A stretch of 64,000 bases of DNA from Bacteroides luti (GTDB taxonomy: Bacteria; Bacteroidota; Bacteroidia; Bacteroidales; Bacteroidaceae): assembly GCF_900128905.1 (NCBI RefSeq), contig NZ_FQTV01000009.1, positions 62,001-126,000 on the forward strand, given 5' to 3'. A program made the position numbers and the translations under genes. Numbering within the stretch: the first letter of the stretch is position 1; the number at the start of each line of letters is the position of its first letter. The notes under the pieces are model-generated. The model had not been told where the DNA came from. It searched no databases and saw only the letters and a list, made by a program, of their open reading frames with translations. Shown here piece after piece: positions 17,159-25,369 of this stretch.

Positions 17159-17848
17159 ATGGAAGTGAAGAAAATGCCTAAATTAGATTTAGAAAGGAAG
17201 AAGCCTATTGGTTTCCTTATAGGTCTTGCTATTGCATTAATTCTTCTTTTGGGAGCTTTTCAGATGAGAATTCCCAAGATTATAACTGATGATAAAATTG
17301 CGGCGGTAGCTGTAGAAGAAGATATTGTTCCTATAACAGTGCAGGAAGAAAAGCACGTGCCTTTACAATCTAAAATAGAAAAAGAGGATTTACCTTTGCC
17401 TTCAACGGATAATTATGCTCAGCAAGTTGAAGAGATGGATAATTCATATACCGAAGAACCACGTACGGTTATTATAACAAGTCACTACTCTGTTCAGCTT
17501 ACACAACAACAGTCAGATGAACTTGAAAGTGAAGAATCTATTCAATTTACAGAATATCAGCCGGAGTTTCCAGGTGGGCAAGCTGCATTGCTCGATTTCT
17601 TAAGACGAAATGTTCATTATCCGGCTGCTGCCCAGGAGAGTGGTATTCAGGGACGGGTAATTGTTCAGTTTGTTGTTAATAGAGACGGACTGGTTACAAA
17701 TCCGGTTGTTTTGCGTAGCGTAAATTCTCTGTTGGACAGAGAAGCTATCCGTGTTGTATCATCTATGCCACGATGGCGGCCCGGCATGCAGGGAGGAAGA
17801 ACTGTACGAGCAACCTATGCTGTTCCCGTCACCTTTAAACTGAAATAA
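17159..17848 (+). CDS. TonB family energy transducer
   Basis: This 229-residue protein is anchored in the inner membrane by one segment (about residues 15-33, FLIGLAIALILLLGAF). It has a charged periplasmic linker (about 45-130) and a C-terminal TonB domain (about 145-229, with PGGQAALLDFL, YPAAAQESGIQGRV and a final MPRWRPGMQGGR region). It would couple the proton-motive force via ExbB/ExbD (21.2-23.5 kb) to outer-membrane receptors such as the one at 2015. The ATG at 17159 follows an AGGAG eight bases upstream, a rare recognisable ribosome site here. An upstream frame from 17111 overlaps the promoter. The prenyl synthase follows 34 bp later. Confidence 0.9.
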   Translation: MEVKKMPKLDLERKKPIGFLIGLAIALILLLGAFQMRIPKIITDDKIAAVAVEEDIVPITVQEEKHVPLQSKIEKEDLPLPSTDNYAQQVEEMDNSYTEEPRTVIITSHYSVQLTQQQSDELESEESIQFTEYQPEFPGGQAALLDFLRRNVHYPAAAQESGIQGRVIVQFVVNRDGLVTNPVVLRSVNSLLDREAIRVVSSMPRWRPGMQGGRTVRATYAVPVTFKLK

Positions 17849-17882
17849 TAATAGGATATTACATCCTTAATCTGAAAAAATA

Positions 17883-18857
17883 ATGTATACACAAACAACA
17901 GCACTTAGTTTAGTCAATCAATATATTTCAGAATTATCATATACACATGCTCCTAAAAGCCTTTATGATCCGGTGGAATATGTCCTCTCTTTAGGAGGTA
18001 AACGTATCCGTCCGGTTTTAATGTTGATGGCATATAACATGTACAAGGACAACGTTGCCGAAATATTATCGCCGGCCGTAGGTCTGGAAATCTATCACAA
18101 TTTCACTTTGCTTCACGATGATTTGATGGACAAAGCAGTTATGCGAAGAAATAAGCCAACTGTGCATAAGGTGTGGGATGATAATACAGCAATCCTTTCG
18201 GGTGATGCAATGTTGGTATTGGCATACCGCTATGTTTCTGATTGCTCATCTTGCAATCTGAAGAATGTATTAGATACTTTTACACAAGCCGCACTTGAAG
18301 TATGTGAAGGTCAGCAATATGATATGGACTTCGAGCACAGAAATGATGTGAGAGAAGAAGAATATATTGAAATGATTCGCTTAAAAACTTCTGTATTGCT
18401 TGCTGCTGCTCTAAAAATGGGAGCGCAACTTGCCGGAGCATCGGCAGAAGATGCGCAGAATCTTTATGATTTTGGTGTAAATATAGGAATTGCATTCCAG
18501 CTCAAGGATGATTTGCTGGATGTTTATGGCGATCCGAAAGTTTTCGGAAAGAATATAGGTGGAGATATTCTTTGTAACAAAAAGACATATATGCTGATAA
18601 AAGCATTAGAAGGAGCTGATGAACAACAGGCTGTTGCCCTGCAAAGCTGGTTGGATAAAGATAGTTATGAGCCGAAAGAGAAAATAGAAGCCGTAACTGC
18701 TTTATATAACCAAATAGGGGTAAAGCTTTTGTGTGAGAATAAAATGAAAGAATATTATGCCAAAGGAATAGAGAGCCTTGCTCGTGTTATTGTATCAGAC
18801 GAGAAAAAGAAGGAACTAAAAACTGTGGCCGAACATTTAATGTACAGAGAAATGTAA
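17883..18857 (+). CDS. Polyprenyl diphosphate synthase (trans-isoprenyl)
   Basis: This 324-residue enzyme condenses IPP onto an allylic diphosphate in the cytoplasm. The first aspartate-rich motif appears as LLHDDLMDKAVMRR and the second as LKDDLLDVYGD, with GGKRIRP near residues 38-44 for the IPP site. Chain length cannot be set reliably; the residues before the first motif (IYHNFT) are bulky, which suggests a short product such as farnesyl or geranylgeranyl diphosphate (inference). It follows the TonB-like gene by 34 bp and precedes an unknown gene and a TatD nuclease on the same strand. Confidence 0.9.
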   Translation: MYTQTTALSLVNQYISELSYTHAPKSLYDPVEYVLSLGGKRIRPVLMLMAYNMYKDNVAEILSPAVGLEIYHNFTLLHDDLMDKAVMRRNKPTVHKVWDDNTAILSGDAMLVLAYRYVSDCSSCNLKNVLDTFTQAALEVCEGQQYDMDFEHRNDVREEEYIEMIRLKTSVLLAAALKMGAQLAGASAEDAQNLYDFGVNIGIAFQLKDDLLDVYGDPKVFGKNIGGDILCNKKTYMLIKALEGADEQQAVALQSWLDKDSYEPKEKIEAVTALYNQIGVKLLCENKMKEYYAKGIESLARVIVSDEKKKELKTVAEHLMYREM

Positions 18858-18881
18858 ACACGACCTATTTATTCTCATACT

Positions 18882-19583
18882 ATGCCTTACAGAAGATTAC
18901 CAAACACAGATCAAGCACGAATTAATGCATTAAAGAACGCTGTTGAAAACGGACACTCTTTTAGTTCTTATAGTGATCAGATTATTTCTACCAAAACACT
19001 GATTGAGGCAGAAAATTTCCTGATTCGTTTTGAACAGGCTCATGATTATTATAAACAGTGTTATAATAATCAGGTTACTTCCAGTAGGAAGTTTCAGTCG
19101 AGTACTAAAATAGCCCGACTTTATATTTCTCACTTTATACAAGTGTTGAATCTTGCTGTAATTCGTTCTGAGATAAAATCGGAGCTTAAAAATCTTTATG
19201 GATTGGAGCCAGGTAATTTTTCTGTTCCCGATTTGACTAACGACTCTTCCGTAATAGAATGGGGAGATAAGATTATTAAAGGAGAAAAAGAAAGAACCCG
19301 TCGTGGAGGTTCTCCAATTTATAATCCTACTATTGCCAAGGTCTGTGTGCATTATGAAATCTTCAAAGACGGTTATGAACAGCAGAAGAATCTGCAGTGG
19401 CAGACTTCCAGAAGCCTTGAGCTGTTGTCCTCTCTTCGTGGTAAGGCAGATGAGATTATATTGGATATCTGGAATCAGGTTGAAAAATATTTTGAGAACT
19501 TATCTGGAACAGAACGTTTAGATACATGCCGTAAATACGGCGTGATTTATTATTATCGAACAGGCGAAAAAAAGCCTCAATAA
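18882..19583 (+). CDS. Conserved-looking protein of unknown function
   Basis: I do not recognise this 233-residue soluble protein. It has no signal peptide or membrane segment. It is rich in charged and aromatic residues and predicted mostly helical up to about residue 110, then has a basic patch (KGEKERTRRGG, about 133-143) and a Tyr/Trp-rich C-terminal half ending in a VIYYYRTGEKKPQ tail. It lies 24 bp after the prenyl synthase and 8 bp before the TatD gene, so it is almost certainly co-transcribed. Codon use resembles its neighbours, so it is a real gene. A nucleic-acid role is possible from the basic patch but is only a guess. Confidence 0.75.
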   Translation: MPYRRLPNTDQARINALKNAVENGHSFSSYSDQIISTKTLIEAENFLIRFEQAHDYYKQCYNNQVTSSRKFQSSTKIARLYISHFIQVLNLAVIRSEIKSELKNLYGLEPGNFSVPDLTNDSSVIEWGDKIIKGEKERTRRGGSPIYNPTIAKVCVHYEIFKDGYEQQKNLQWQTSRSLELLSSLRGKADEIILDIWNQVEKYFENLSGTERLDTCRKYGVIYYYRTGEKKPQ

Positions 19584-19591
19584 AAGTTTAA

Positions 19592-20362
19592 ATGAATTTT
19601 ATAGATACACATTCGCATCTTTTTTTAGAAGAATTTGCCGAAGATCTCCCGCTTGTTATGCAACGAGCCAAAGCAGCCGGCGTAAGCCGCATTTATATGC
19701 CCAATATAGATTGTTCAACTATTAAACCCTTATTGGATACGGTTGCACAATATCCCGATTATTGTTTTCCTATGATCGGTCTTCATCCAACGTCTGTTAA
19801 TAGCGATTTCAGAGAGGAACTGAAGGTGATGAAAGAATTGCTTGACCAATCTCATCCTTTTGTTGCAATAGGAGAGGTGGGCATGGATTTGTATTGGGAC
19901 AGAACCTTTATTAACGAACAGTTCGAAGCATTCGAAACACAGATTCAATGGTCGGCCCAATACCGGTTACCCTTAGTTATTCACAGTCGCGACTCTTTCG
20001 AAGAGGTTTATCAGGTAATTAAGCGTAACGAGCATAAAAATCTGAAAGGAATATTTCATAGCTTTACGGGAACAGTGGAAGAAGCCGAACGACTTTTGCA
20101 GTTCGATGGTTTTTATCTGGGCATTAACGGAGTGGTGACGTTTAAGAAATCAACACTTCCCGAAGTATTGAAAAATGTTCCTTTAGAGAGAATCGTTTTG
20201 GAAACAGATTCACCCTATCTCACTCCGGCTCCTAATCGTGGAAAAAGAAATGAAAGTGCCAATGTGAAAGATACTCTCATGAAATTGGCCGCAATTTACC
20301 AATGCTCTCCAGAAAATGTGGCCGATGTAACAACAATGAATGCTTTAAAGATATTTAGTTAG
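19592..20362 (+). CDS. TatD family metal-dependent hydrolase (DNase)
   Basis: This 256-residue TIM-barrel metallo-hydrolase belongs to the TatD family of 3'-5' exonucleases. The metal ligands are visible: HSH in DTHSHL (residues 5-10), the bridging Glu in GEVGMDLYWD, His in VIHSRDSF and HSFTG, and Asp in ETDSPYL. The length is typical. It is the last gene of the 17.1-20.4 kb plus-strand run, 8 bp after the unknown gene and 68 bp before tRNA-Ser. TatD proteins act in DNA quality control; the substrate in this organism is not known. Confidence 0.92.
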   Translation: MNFIDTHSHLFLEEFAEDLPLVMQRAKAAGVSRIYMPNIDCSTIKPLLDTVAQYPDYCFPMIGLHPTSVNSDFREELKVMKELLDQSHPFVAIGEVGMDLYWDRTFINEQFEAFETQIQWSAQYRLPLVIHSRDSFEEVYQVIKRNEHKNLKGIFHSFTGTVEEAERLLQFDGFYLGINGVVTFKKSTLPEVLKNVPLERIVLETDSPYLTPAPNRGKRNESANVKDTLMKLAAIYQCSPENVADVTTMNALKIFS

Positions 20363-20404
20363 AAACTTTTCCGGCCGAATTAGGTAGAAAAACAAAAAAT
20401 AACT

Positions 20405-20412
20405 TATCTTTG
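20405..20412 (+). promoter_or_regulatory. Predicted -7 promoter element of tRNA-Ser
   Basis: Exact TAnnTTTG match (TATCTTTG), 18 bp upstream of the first tRNA base, so the tRNA has its own promoter after the TatD gene. Confidence 0.6.
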
Positions 20413-20430
20413 CATCGCAATCACACAAAA

Positions 20431-20518
20431 GGAGAGATGCTCGAGTGGTTGAAGAGGCACGCCTGGAAAGCGTGTAAACCTCTAAAGGGTTTCGCGAGTT
20501 CGAATCTCGCTCTCTCCG
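20431..20518 (+). tRNA. tRNA-Ser (anticodon GGA)
   Basis: This 88-nt class II tRNA has a 7 bp acceptor stem (GGAGAGA with TCTCTCC), an anticodon stem CACGC/GCGTG enclosing the loop CTGGAAA with anticodon GGA at 20465-20467, an extended variable arm, and the T-loop TTCGAATC. The discriminator is G at 20518. The genome sequence continues GCA rather than GCCA, so the CCA end must be added by nucleotidyltransferase. It decodes UCC and UCU. Confidence 0.97.
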
Positions 20519-20523
20519 CACAG

Positions 20524-20558
20524 AAAGACAGTTTCAGAATAAAGAGGCTGTCTTTTTT
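20524..20558 (+). terminator. Intrinsic terminator after tRNA-Ser
   Basis: An 8 bp stem (AAAGACAG at 20524-20531 with CTGTCTTT at 20548-20555) ends in a run of six T, six bases after the tRNA. Confidence 0.7.
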
Positions 20559-20576
20559 ATGCATTTTCTTAAAAAG

Positions 20577-20690
20577 ATCTGCCACCTGCCACTAAATTGG
20601 ATTTAATCCTTTGGAAACTAAATGATTAACTTGGTGGTAGATAATCTTTTTAAACAATTCATCTGCCACTGTTTTCATCCATCTGCCACT
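20577..20690. repeat. Cluster of TGCCAC words
   Basis: TGCCAC occurs at 20580, 20587, 20664 and 20684, with a near-reverse copy (GTGGTAGAT) at 20634-20642. The last two copies are ATCTGCCACT, 20 bp apart. Spacing is less regular than in the arrays that follow directly. Located between tRNA-Ser and the exbB promoter. Confidence 0.6.
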
Positions 20691-20759
20691 AATATTTTGC
20701 TGTGAACAGCAATTATAAATGCTGATTTGCTCTTTATTCACAGATTAAAAATAGCTTTA

Positions 20760-20957
20760 TTAACAGACTATTCACCGGTTATCCACAATCTTTCAACAGG
20801 TAATTCACAAGTTATTCACATAAGAATTGCAAATTATTCACCTCCTATTAACAGGTTATCCACATCTTATTAATAGTTTATCAACGGTGTTTTAACAGGT
20901 TGTTCACCTGCTATTAACAAGTTATTCACCGGTTATTAACAAAGTATTCCTGAATTA
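20760..20957. repeat. Phased array D: eighteen 11 bp units, consensus TTMACMRGTTA
   Basis: From 20760 to 20957 the sequence divides into 18 consecutive 11 bp units with the same start, usually TTCAC, TTAAC, TCCAC or TCAAC (at 20760, 20771, 20782, 20793, 20804, 20815, then 20837 onward every 11 bp to 20947; the unit at 20826 is degenerate). There are no insertions or deletions across about 190 bp. Because of the word, exact TTATNCACA matches, the DnaA-box consensus, occur at 20779, 20812 and 20856, with another just upstream at 20734. Whether this is a protein-binding array, a DnaA site or a structural element is unknown. Confidence 0.85.
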
Positions 20958-21057
20958 TTAATATTAGGGTCCCGAGGCTAATATTTTATCCTCCAGACCC
21001 TAATATTCTGGACTCCCGACCTTATTGAATTAGCCTCCCGACCCTAATTTTAGTTAC
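20948..21057. repeat. Phased array E: five TCCCGACCCTAAT words at 22 bp spacing
   Basis: Copies of TCCCGACCCTAAT-like words begin at 20948 (degenerate), 20970, 20992, 21014 and 21036, each exactly 22 bp apart. The first copy coincides within one base with the last unit of the 11 bp array D, so the two arrays are in phase although their words differ. It ends about 110 bp before the exbB promoter; the DNA between is AT-rich with nothing recognisable. Confidence 0.85.
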
Positions 21058-21165
21058 TCTAGTTAGATTTTTAGTTTTCCTAATAGAATATGTTAGTGAT
21101 ACCCTGCTTTTAGACTAGATAATCTATATTTCCCTATTAAATCTGCTTAATAAATTAGCGTCATC

Positions 21166-21197
21166 TTTGTATAATCCAAAAAGATAATGTATTTTTG
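21166..21197 (+). promoter_or_regulatory. Predicted promoter of the exbB operon
   Basis: A full Bacteroidetes-type promoter: TTTG at 21166-21169, a 20 bp spacer, and TATTTTTG (TAnnTTTG) at 21190-21197. The expected start near 21204 leaves a leader of about 30 nt before the ATG at 21236. Confidence 0.7.
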
Positions 21198-21235
21198 AAA
21201 GTTAAGATATGATATAAAACTAATTGAACAATATT

Positions 21236-22036
21236 ATGAAAAGAATATTGATGGCGCTTGCTTTATCAGGAATCTTTTTCTTTTGCGGAACACAAACCAT
21301 TTATGCGCAAGACGGAGTGTCTGCCAATCAAGGGGAAACTGCTGTAACTGATGGCAATGCTGTTGCCGAAGATGGCTCATCTGCTGTACCTAAAGAAAGT
21401 GTGGGCGTAAAGCTGAAAGAAAAATTCGTGGAAGGTAATCCTTTCTATATGGGGTTAGTTGCTTTCTCTTTGGTAGTTGGACTTTCTATTTGCATTGAAC
21501 GAATTATCTATTTGAATCTTTCTGAGGTAAACACCGAAAGACTTCTCGAGGATGTAGAACTTGCATTGGAGAAAGGAAATGTAGATGCAGCGAAAGAGAT
21601 TTGCAGAAATACGCGTGGCCCAGTTGCTTCAATTTGTTATGATGGATTAATGCGTATAGAGCAAGGGGCAAAATCTGTAGAAAAAGCTGTTACCACAAGT
21701 GGTGGTGTACAATTGGGATTGTTGGAGAAAGGATGTTCATGGATTTCTTTGTTCGTTAAGATTGCACCGGCTTTAGGTTTTTTGGGAACAGTGGTTGGTA
21801 TGGTTCAGGCTTTCGATAGTGTTCAGCTGGAAGGCAATATTTCTCCAGCGGTAATAGCCGGTGGTATGAAAGTGGCGCTGTTGACTACCATTTTTGGTCT
21901 TATTGCAGCTGTAATTCTGCAGATATTCTACAACTATATTCTTGCCAAGATAGAATCTTTGACTCACGAAATGGAAGAGTCAACTAATACTTTAATTGAT
22001 TTTGTTATTAAGTACAACATGAAGTATAGACAATAA
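21236..22036 (+). CDS. exbB: ExbB/MotA/TolQ proton channel subunit
   Basis: This 266-residue inner-membrane protein forms the proton channel that energises TonB. It has a cleavable-looking signal (ending YAQ, about residue 25), a Ser/Ala-rich periplasmic stretch, then three membrane segments near 72-92, 170-190 and 210-232, with the family segment PALGFLGTVVGMVQAF. A frame starting at TTG 21224 is four codons longer; the ATG at 21236 fits the signal peptide better. It heads a four-gene operon with a small membrane protein and two ExbD-like genes. Confidence 0.92.
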   Translation: MKRILMALALSGIFFFCGTQTIYAQDGVSANQGETAVTDGNAVAEDGSSAVPKESVGVKLKEKFVEGNPFYMGLVAFSLVVGLSICIERIIYLNLSEVNTERLLEDVELALEKGNVDAAKEICRNTRGPVASICYDGLMRIEQGAKSVEKAVTTSGGVQLGLLEKGCSWISLFVKIAPALGFLGTVVGMVQAFDSVQLEGNISPAVIAGGMKVALLTTIFGLIAAVILQIFYNYILAKIESLTHEMEESTNTLIDFVIKYNMKYRQ

Positions 22037-22051
22037 AATGAGGAGTGTAAA

Positions 22052-22510
22052 ATGATACCGACTAAGTTTTCTAAATACTTTTTCTATCTACTCTTAATCA
22101 TTTGTGTGATTACCGGTGGACTTTACTTCTTTGGAGGCAAGGTTACTACTGTAACAGGAACAGAAGTTCCGGTTTATACTAACTTGCTGCTTATTGTGCT
22201 TTGTGGAATGGTTGGCGCAGCGGTTACTTTAACCGTACTTGCTGTAATAGTTAAACTGATAGAACGGTTCCGTCGGTCGCCTAAATATGCTATACGCTCT
22301 GTTCTTGGCTTTTTTTCTTTAGCATTTCTTATGTTCTTTTGCTGGCTTTGTGGTAGTGTAAATGCTCTTCCATTGCAAGAATATAATGGTACTTACAATA
22401 CTCCCTGCTGGCTTAGACTGACAGATATGTTTATTTATACCACATTTGCACTTATCGGTGCAGCTGTTTTGTTGATAATAGGTTTTTATATCGGTCGGAA
22501 AGTAAGATAA
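22052..22510 (+). CDS. Small four-helix membrane protein in the exb operon
   Basis: This 152-residue protein has four predicted membrane segments (about residues 9-28, 43-66, 80-100 and 128-147) joined by short loops, one with a basic RFRRSPK stretch. I know of no named domain for it. It lies 15 bp after exbB and 2 bp before exbD, so it is part of the same transcript and may be an accessory subunit of the ExbBD complex (inference from position only). Confidence 0.8.
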   Translation: MIPTKFSKYFFYLLLIICVITGGLYFFGGKVTTVTGTEVPVYTNLLLIVLCGMVGAAVTLTVLAVIVKLIERFRRSPKYAIRSVLGFFSLAFLMFFCWLCGSVNALPLQEYNGTYNTPCWLRLTDMFIYTTFALIGAAVLLIIGFYIGRKVR

Positions 22511-22512
22511 TA

Positions 22513-23097
22513 ATGAGAAGATTTAAGAGGACAATACCCGATGTGGACGCTGACTGGACAGGATACATTGTTGTTCTGCTGCTTATTTTCTTTATTGTAA
22601 TCACATCTATGGATGTTGATCAGGGGTTGGCCAGGCGTCTTCCACCGCCGATAGGAAAATATCAACCGGCTAAAGTTGAACCTCGCAATATCTTAAATGT
22701 TTTTTTGACAGATACAGATGAGCTAATCTGTGGAAATCAGGTAATAGGTATTGGCGAATTGAGGGAAGTGGCCAAAGCGTTTATTGCAAATCCTAAAGAT
22801 GATAATAGACTTCCCGAGAAGGTAACGAAAAAAATCCCCTTATTAGGTAATATGCAAGTAACTGCAAACCATATTATTTCTGTGAAATGTGGAAGGAATA
22901 CTACTTATCAGGCATATATTGATGTGCAAAATGAATTAATAGGTGCATATAACGAACTTCGTAATGAATTAGCAGGAAAAAAATGGGGAAAGAAATTTAT
23001 TGAACTATCTCCTGATAAACAACAGGCTGTAAGCGCTTGCTATCCGGTACGTATTTCAGAAGCTGAGCCCCAATCAAGTATAGGAGGAGTAAAATGA
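22513..23097 (+). CDS. exbD: ExbD-like biopolymer transport protein (first copy)
   Basis: This 194-residue ExbD/TolR family protein has a short basic cytoplasmic end (MRRFKRTIPDVDADWTGY), one membrane helix (about 18-35) and a periplasmic domain. The Asp expected near the start of the helix region for proton transfer may be one of those in DVDADW. The periplasmic part is longer than in E. coli ExbD (about 140 residues). It overlaps the following exbD by 4 bp (ATGA), indicating translational coupling. Confidence 0.88.
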   Translation: MRRFKRTIPDVDADWTGYIVVLLLIFFIVITSMDVDQGLARRLPPPIGKYQPAKVEPRNILNVFLTDTDELICGNQVIGIGELREVAKAFIANPKDDNRLPEKVTKKIPLLGNMQVTANHIISVKCGRNTTYQAYIDVQNELIGAYNELRNELAGKKWGKKFIELSPDKQQAVSACYPVRISEAEPQSSIGGVK

Positions 23098-23549
23098 AAA
23101 GAAGATTCGTAAGTCGTGAAAAGCTGGAAATTCCAAGAATAAATGCAATAGCTTTACCTACAATTTTCCTTATTCTGCTTTTCTTTTTTATAATGCTGAC
23201 CAGTATTAGAAAAGATAAAATAGTGGTTGGTGAGGTTGATGCTCCACAGGCAACCGAATTATCAGCATTGGGAAAGAAGGCTATCATTACTACTATATAT
23301 ATAGGTAAGCCAAATGAAAAAGCAAAATCACTCAATTGTATTCAATTAAATGATCAGGTTATGACGGTGGCTCAGGTGGAATATTATATGAAAAAGAAGC
23401 GGGCATCACTAAATCCTAATGAGTATTCATTATTAATGGTGAAACTGAAGATTGATAAAGATACTCCAATGGGAATTGTTTCGGATGTAAAGCAGGCTTT
23501 GCGTAGAGCAAATGTGCTGAATATTTTTTATTCAGCTCGTCCGGAGTAA
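23094..23549 (+). CDS. exbD: ExbD-like biopolymer transport protein (second copy)
   Basis: This 151-residue second ExbD/TolR protein has one membrane segment (about 20-38, LPTIFLILLFFFIML) after a basic N-terminus (KRRFVSREKLEIPRINA), and a periplasmic domain of the usual ExbD size with the C-terminal KQALRRANVLNIFYS helix-strand. It is shorter and closer to canonical ExbD than the preceding copy. Tandem ExbD genes are common in Bacteroidetes, where the two may form a heterodimer (inference). It ends 10 bp before the convergent GNAT gene. Confidence 0.9.
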   Translation: MKRRFVSREKLEIPRINAIALPTIFLILLFFFIMLTSIRKDKIVVGEVDAPQATELSALGKKAIITTIYIGKPNEKAKSLNCIQLNDQVMTVAQVEYYMKKKRASLNPNEYSLLMVKLKIDKDTPMGIVSDVKQALRRANVLNIFYSARPE

Positions 23550-23559
23550 CTTCTTGTTT

Positions 23560-24096
23560 TTATAATTCTATCTGATAAACTTCTCTATATAAAGTCTTTT
23601 TAATAAGCTCGAAATCTGTCCGGCTATTCAGTTCTCCTTTTGCCATAAGTTTCATTGGAAGATAATTGTCTCCTTCCCGGTAAGGAGGTTGCATATATTC
23701 ATTCTCCCATAACAGGAATCCCAGACGTTGGTAGAAGTTTATACGGCGTTTGCTTATTTCATCCTCAGGAAGCTCAACTTCCAGAATGATAGCCCCCTTT
23801 AGCATCTCCTCCAGTTCGCAAAGCGCTTTCTGGCCATACTTATGGTTTCTTATGGTTTCATGAATGGCAAAGTGCTCCACATAAAAGAACTTGCCAAAGT
23901 TCCAGTAAGAAATAAATCCTACCGGCTCATTCTCAGCCAGTAGGATATTATTATAAAATAGCTTATTACCGTCAGTATACTCCCGTTGCAAAGTAATATC
24001 TCTCCGCTCATTTTTTGGAAAAGCTTTCGTAAAGAGATTCTCTACAAAACAATAATATTCCTTGTCGGTTGTATGAATACGCTGTATTGAAATCAT
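23560..24096 (-). CDS. GNAT family acetyltransferase
   Basis: This 178-residue protein has the GCN5-type fold: the FFYVEHFAIHETIRNHKYGQKAL segment includes the central strand and the acetyl-CoA pyrophosphate loop RNHKYG, and FYQRLGF marks the C-terminal strand. The substrate is unknown. The start at 24096 is 10 bp after the M64 peptidase stop. A longer frame to 24129 would overlap that gene. The two are probably co-transcribed. Confidence 0.85.
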   Translation of the reverse strand: MISIQRIHTTDKEYYCFVENLFTKAFPKNERRDITLQREYTDGNKLFYNNILLAENEPVGFISYWNFGKFFYVEHFAIHETIRNHKYGQKALCELEEMLKGAIILEVELPEDEISKRRINFYQRLGFLLWENEYMQPPYREGDNYLPMKLMAKGELNSRTDFELIKKTLYREVYQIEL

Positions 24097-24106
24097 AAAC
24101 AAAGAT

Positions 24107-25351
24107 CTATGGCAGCGTATAGAAATCAATCAGTCTTTTTATCGCTCTCTGGCAAACAGGGCAGAAAGCTTGGCATGTATTTGTTTTCATTCTGCAATCT
24201 TCTGCACCGCGATAAATTCCTTTAGATGAATAACCTCCTCCTTCTATCAGTTTGGCTGTTCCGTTATCAACCATATCCTTCCATTTGGCAGGGAAGTTAA
24301 CTTTTGTGGTAATGTTTTGTTCCCAGGGCTCAACATCAAATGGATATACACCATTAAATAAATCTTCGTCATAGTAATATTCATCTCCAAGACCTGCAAA
24401 GCTATGTCCGAACTCGTGTACCACTACCGGGCGGAAATGTTTGTGGTGGGCAGTAGTTAAAGTAAAGGAGTTGTAGATACCTCCACCACCATATTGCTCT
24501 GTATTTGCTAAGATAATAATATGTTCATAAGGAATTCCTGCCAGAGAATTATGAATGTCTGTAATGTTGCTGCTGGTTAAATATCTGTCAGAATAAAAAC
24601 TATCGAAGTGAGAACTGAAAGCCGTATTCTTCCAGATACCATTTTTTGGTGCACTTACGCCACTGTCTTTCGAAGGACTTTCCACTGCTACGATATTAAA
24701 TCGACTTTTCATGGAGCGGAAAGGTTCGTGGCTGAACAGTGCTTCGCAAGCTATTTTTGCATCTTTAATAAATAACGCCATTTCCTGTTTTGTATAGCCT
24801 TCTGCCATAATAGCTACATCAATACAATTTTCCGGCGTTCCACTTTTCTGCAGATATACATAAGGAGTAACATGAGTATTTCCTTGTTTTCTAATCAGAA
24901 TATCATCTGGTTTTACAATATGCTTAAGCAATGTATTGTAATTGCCTTTTTTATCTCTGAAAGAGACACTTATTTCTACCGGCTGTTTTGGGTAAGGAAC
25001 AAGATAAGTGTTTTCGAATCCGCGAGAAACACTTTTGGCTTCATCCGTGTCTAACCATTCCTGAAAGAGTGTGCTGAATGATGTTTTATAGATGCAATTA
25101 CCAGATTTTAAATCTTTTACAGTTATTTGCCCGTTACCATCTAATGGAATTTCCGACAAATGATGGCGTCTTCCAGCCCAGGTAGGTAACTGTGATAAAT
25201 TCTCTACAGATATTTCCTGCTGATTAGCAGTACCTGAAAATATATAATCAATACGTAGGGTGTTATCTGTAAAATAGTCGCTAAATGATTGAGCATATGA
25301 AGATATGCACAAGAAACAACAAAGTGTTAATAGAAGAATGTTTTTTTTCAT
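24107..25351 (-). CDS. M64 family metallopeptidase, exported
   Basis: This 414-residue exported zinc peptidase resembles the peptidase M64 family, named after the Clostridium ramosum IgA protease. The signal peptide ends SYAQ (about residue 21). An N-terminal beta domain is followed by a catalytic domain (about 160-414) carrying the zinc site VHEFGHSFAGLGDEYY (two His and an Asp). The C-terminal CRMKTNTCQAFCPVCQR is cysteine-rich and matches the family end. Bacteroides members need not cleave IgA, so the substrate is left open. The ATG at 25351 is chosen over an upstream TTG; its promoter is at 25370. Confidence 0.88.
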   Translation of the reverse strand: MKKNILLLTLCCFLCISSYAQSFSDYFTDNTLRIDYIFSGTANQQEISVENLSQLPTWAGRRHHLSEIPLDGNGQITVKDLKSGNCIYKTSFSTLFQEWLDTDEAKSVSRGFENTYLVPYPKQPVEISVSFRDKKGNYNTLLKHIVKPDDILIRKQGNTHVTPYVYLQKSGTPENCIDVAIMAEGYTKQEMALFIKDAKIACEALFSHEPFRSMKSRFNIVAVESPSKDSGVSAPKNGIWKNTAFSSHFDSFYSDRYLTSSNITDIHNSLAGIPYEHIIILANTEQYGGGGIYNSFTLTTAHHKHFRPVVVHEFGHSFAGLGDEYYYDEDLFNGVYPFDVEPWEQNITTKVNFPAKWKDMVDNGTAKLIEGGGYSSKGIYRGAEDCRMKTNTCQAFCPVCQRAIKRLIDFYTLP

Positions 25352-25369
25352 ATAAATATGTATTTGACA

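Noticed and set aside
20431..20518. tRNA-Ser as an integration site of a mobile island
   Set aside because: No integrase, no direct repeat of the tRNA 3' end downstream, and the following genes are ordinary exb genes.
20410..20595. 61-residue open frame over the tRNA-Ser gene
   Set aside because: It overlaps the whole tRNA and its terminator and has no family signal.
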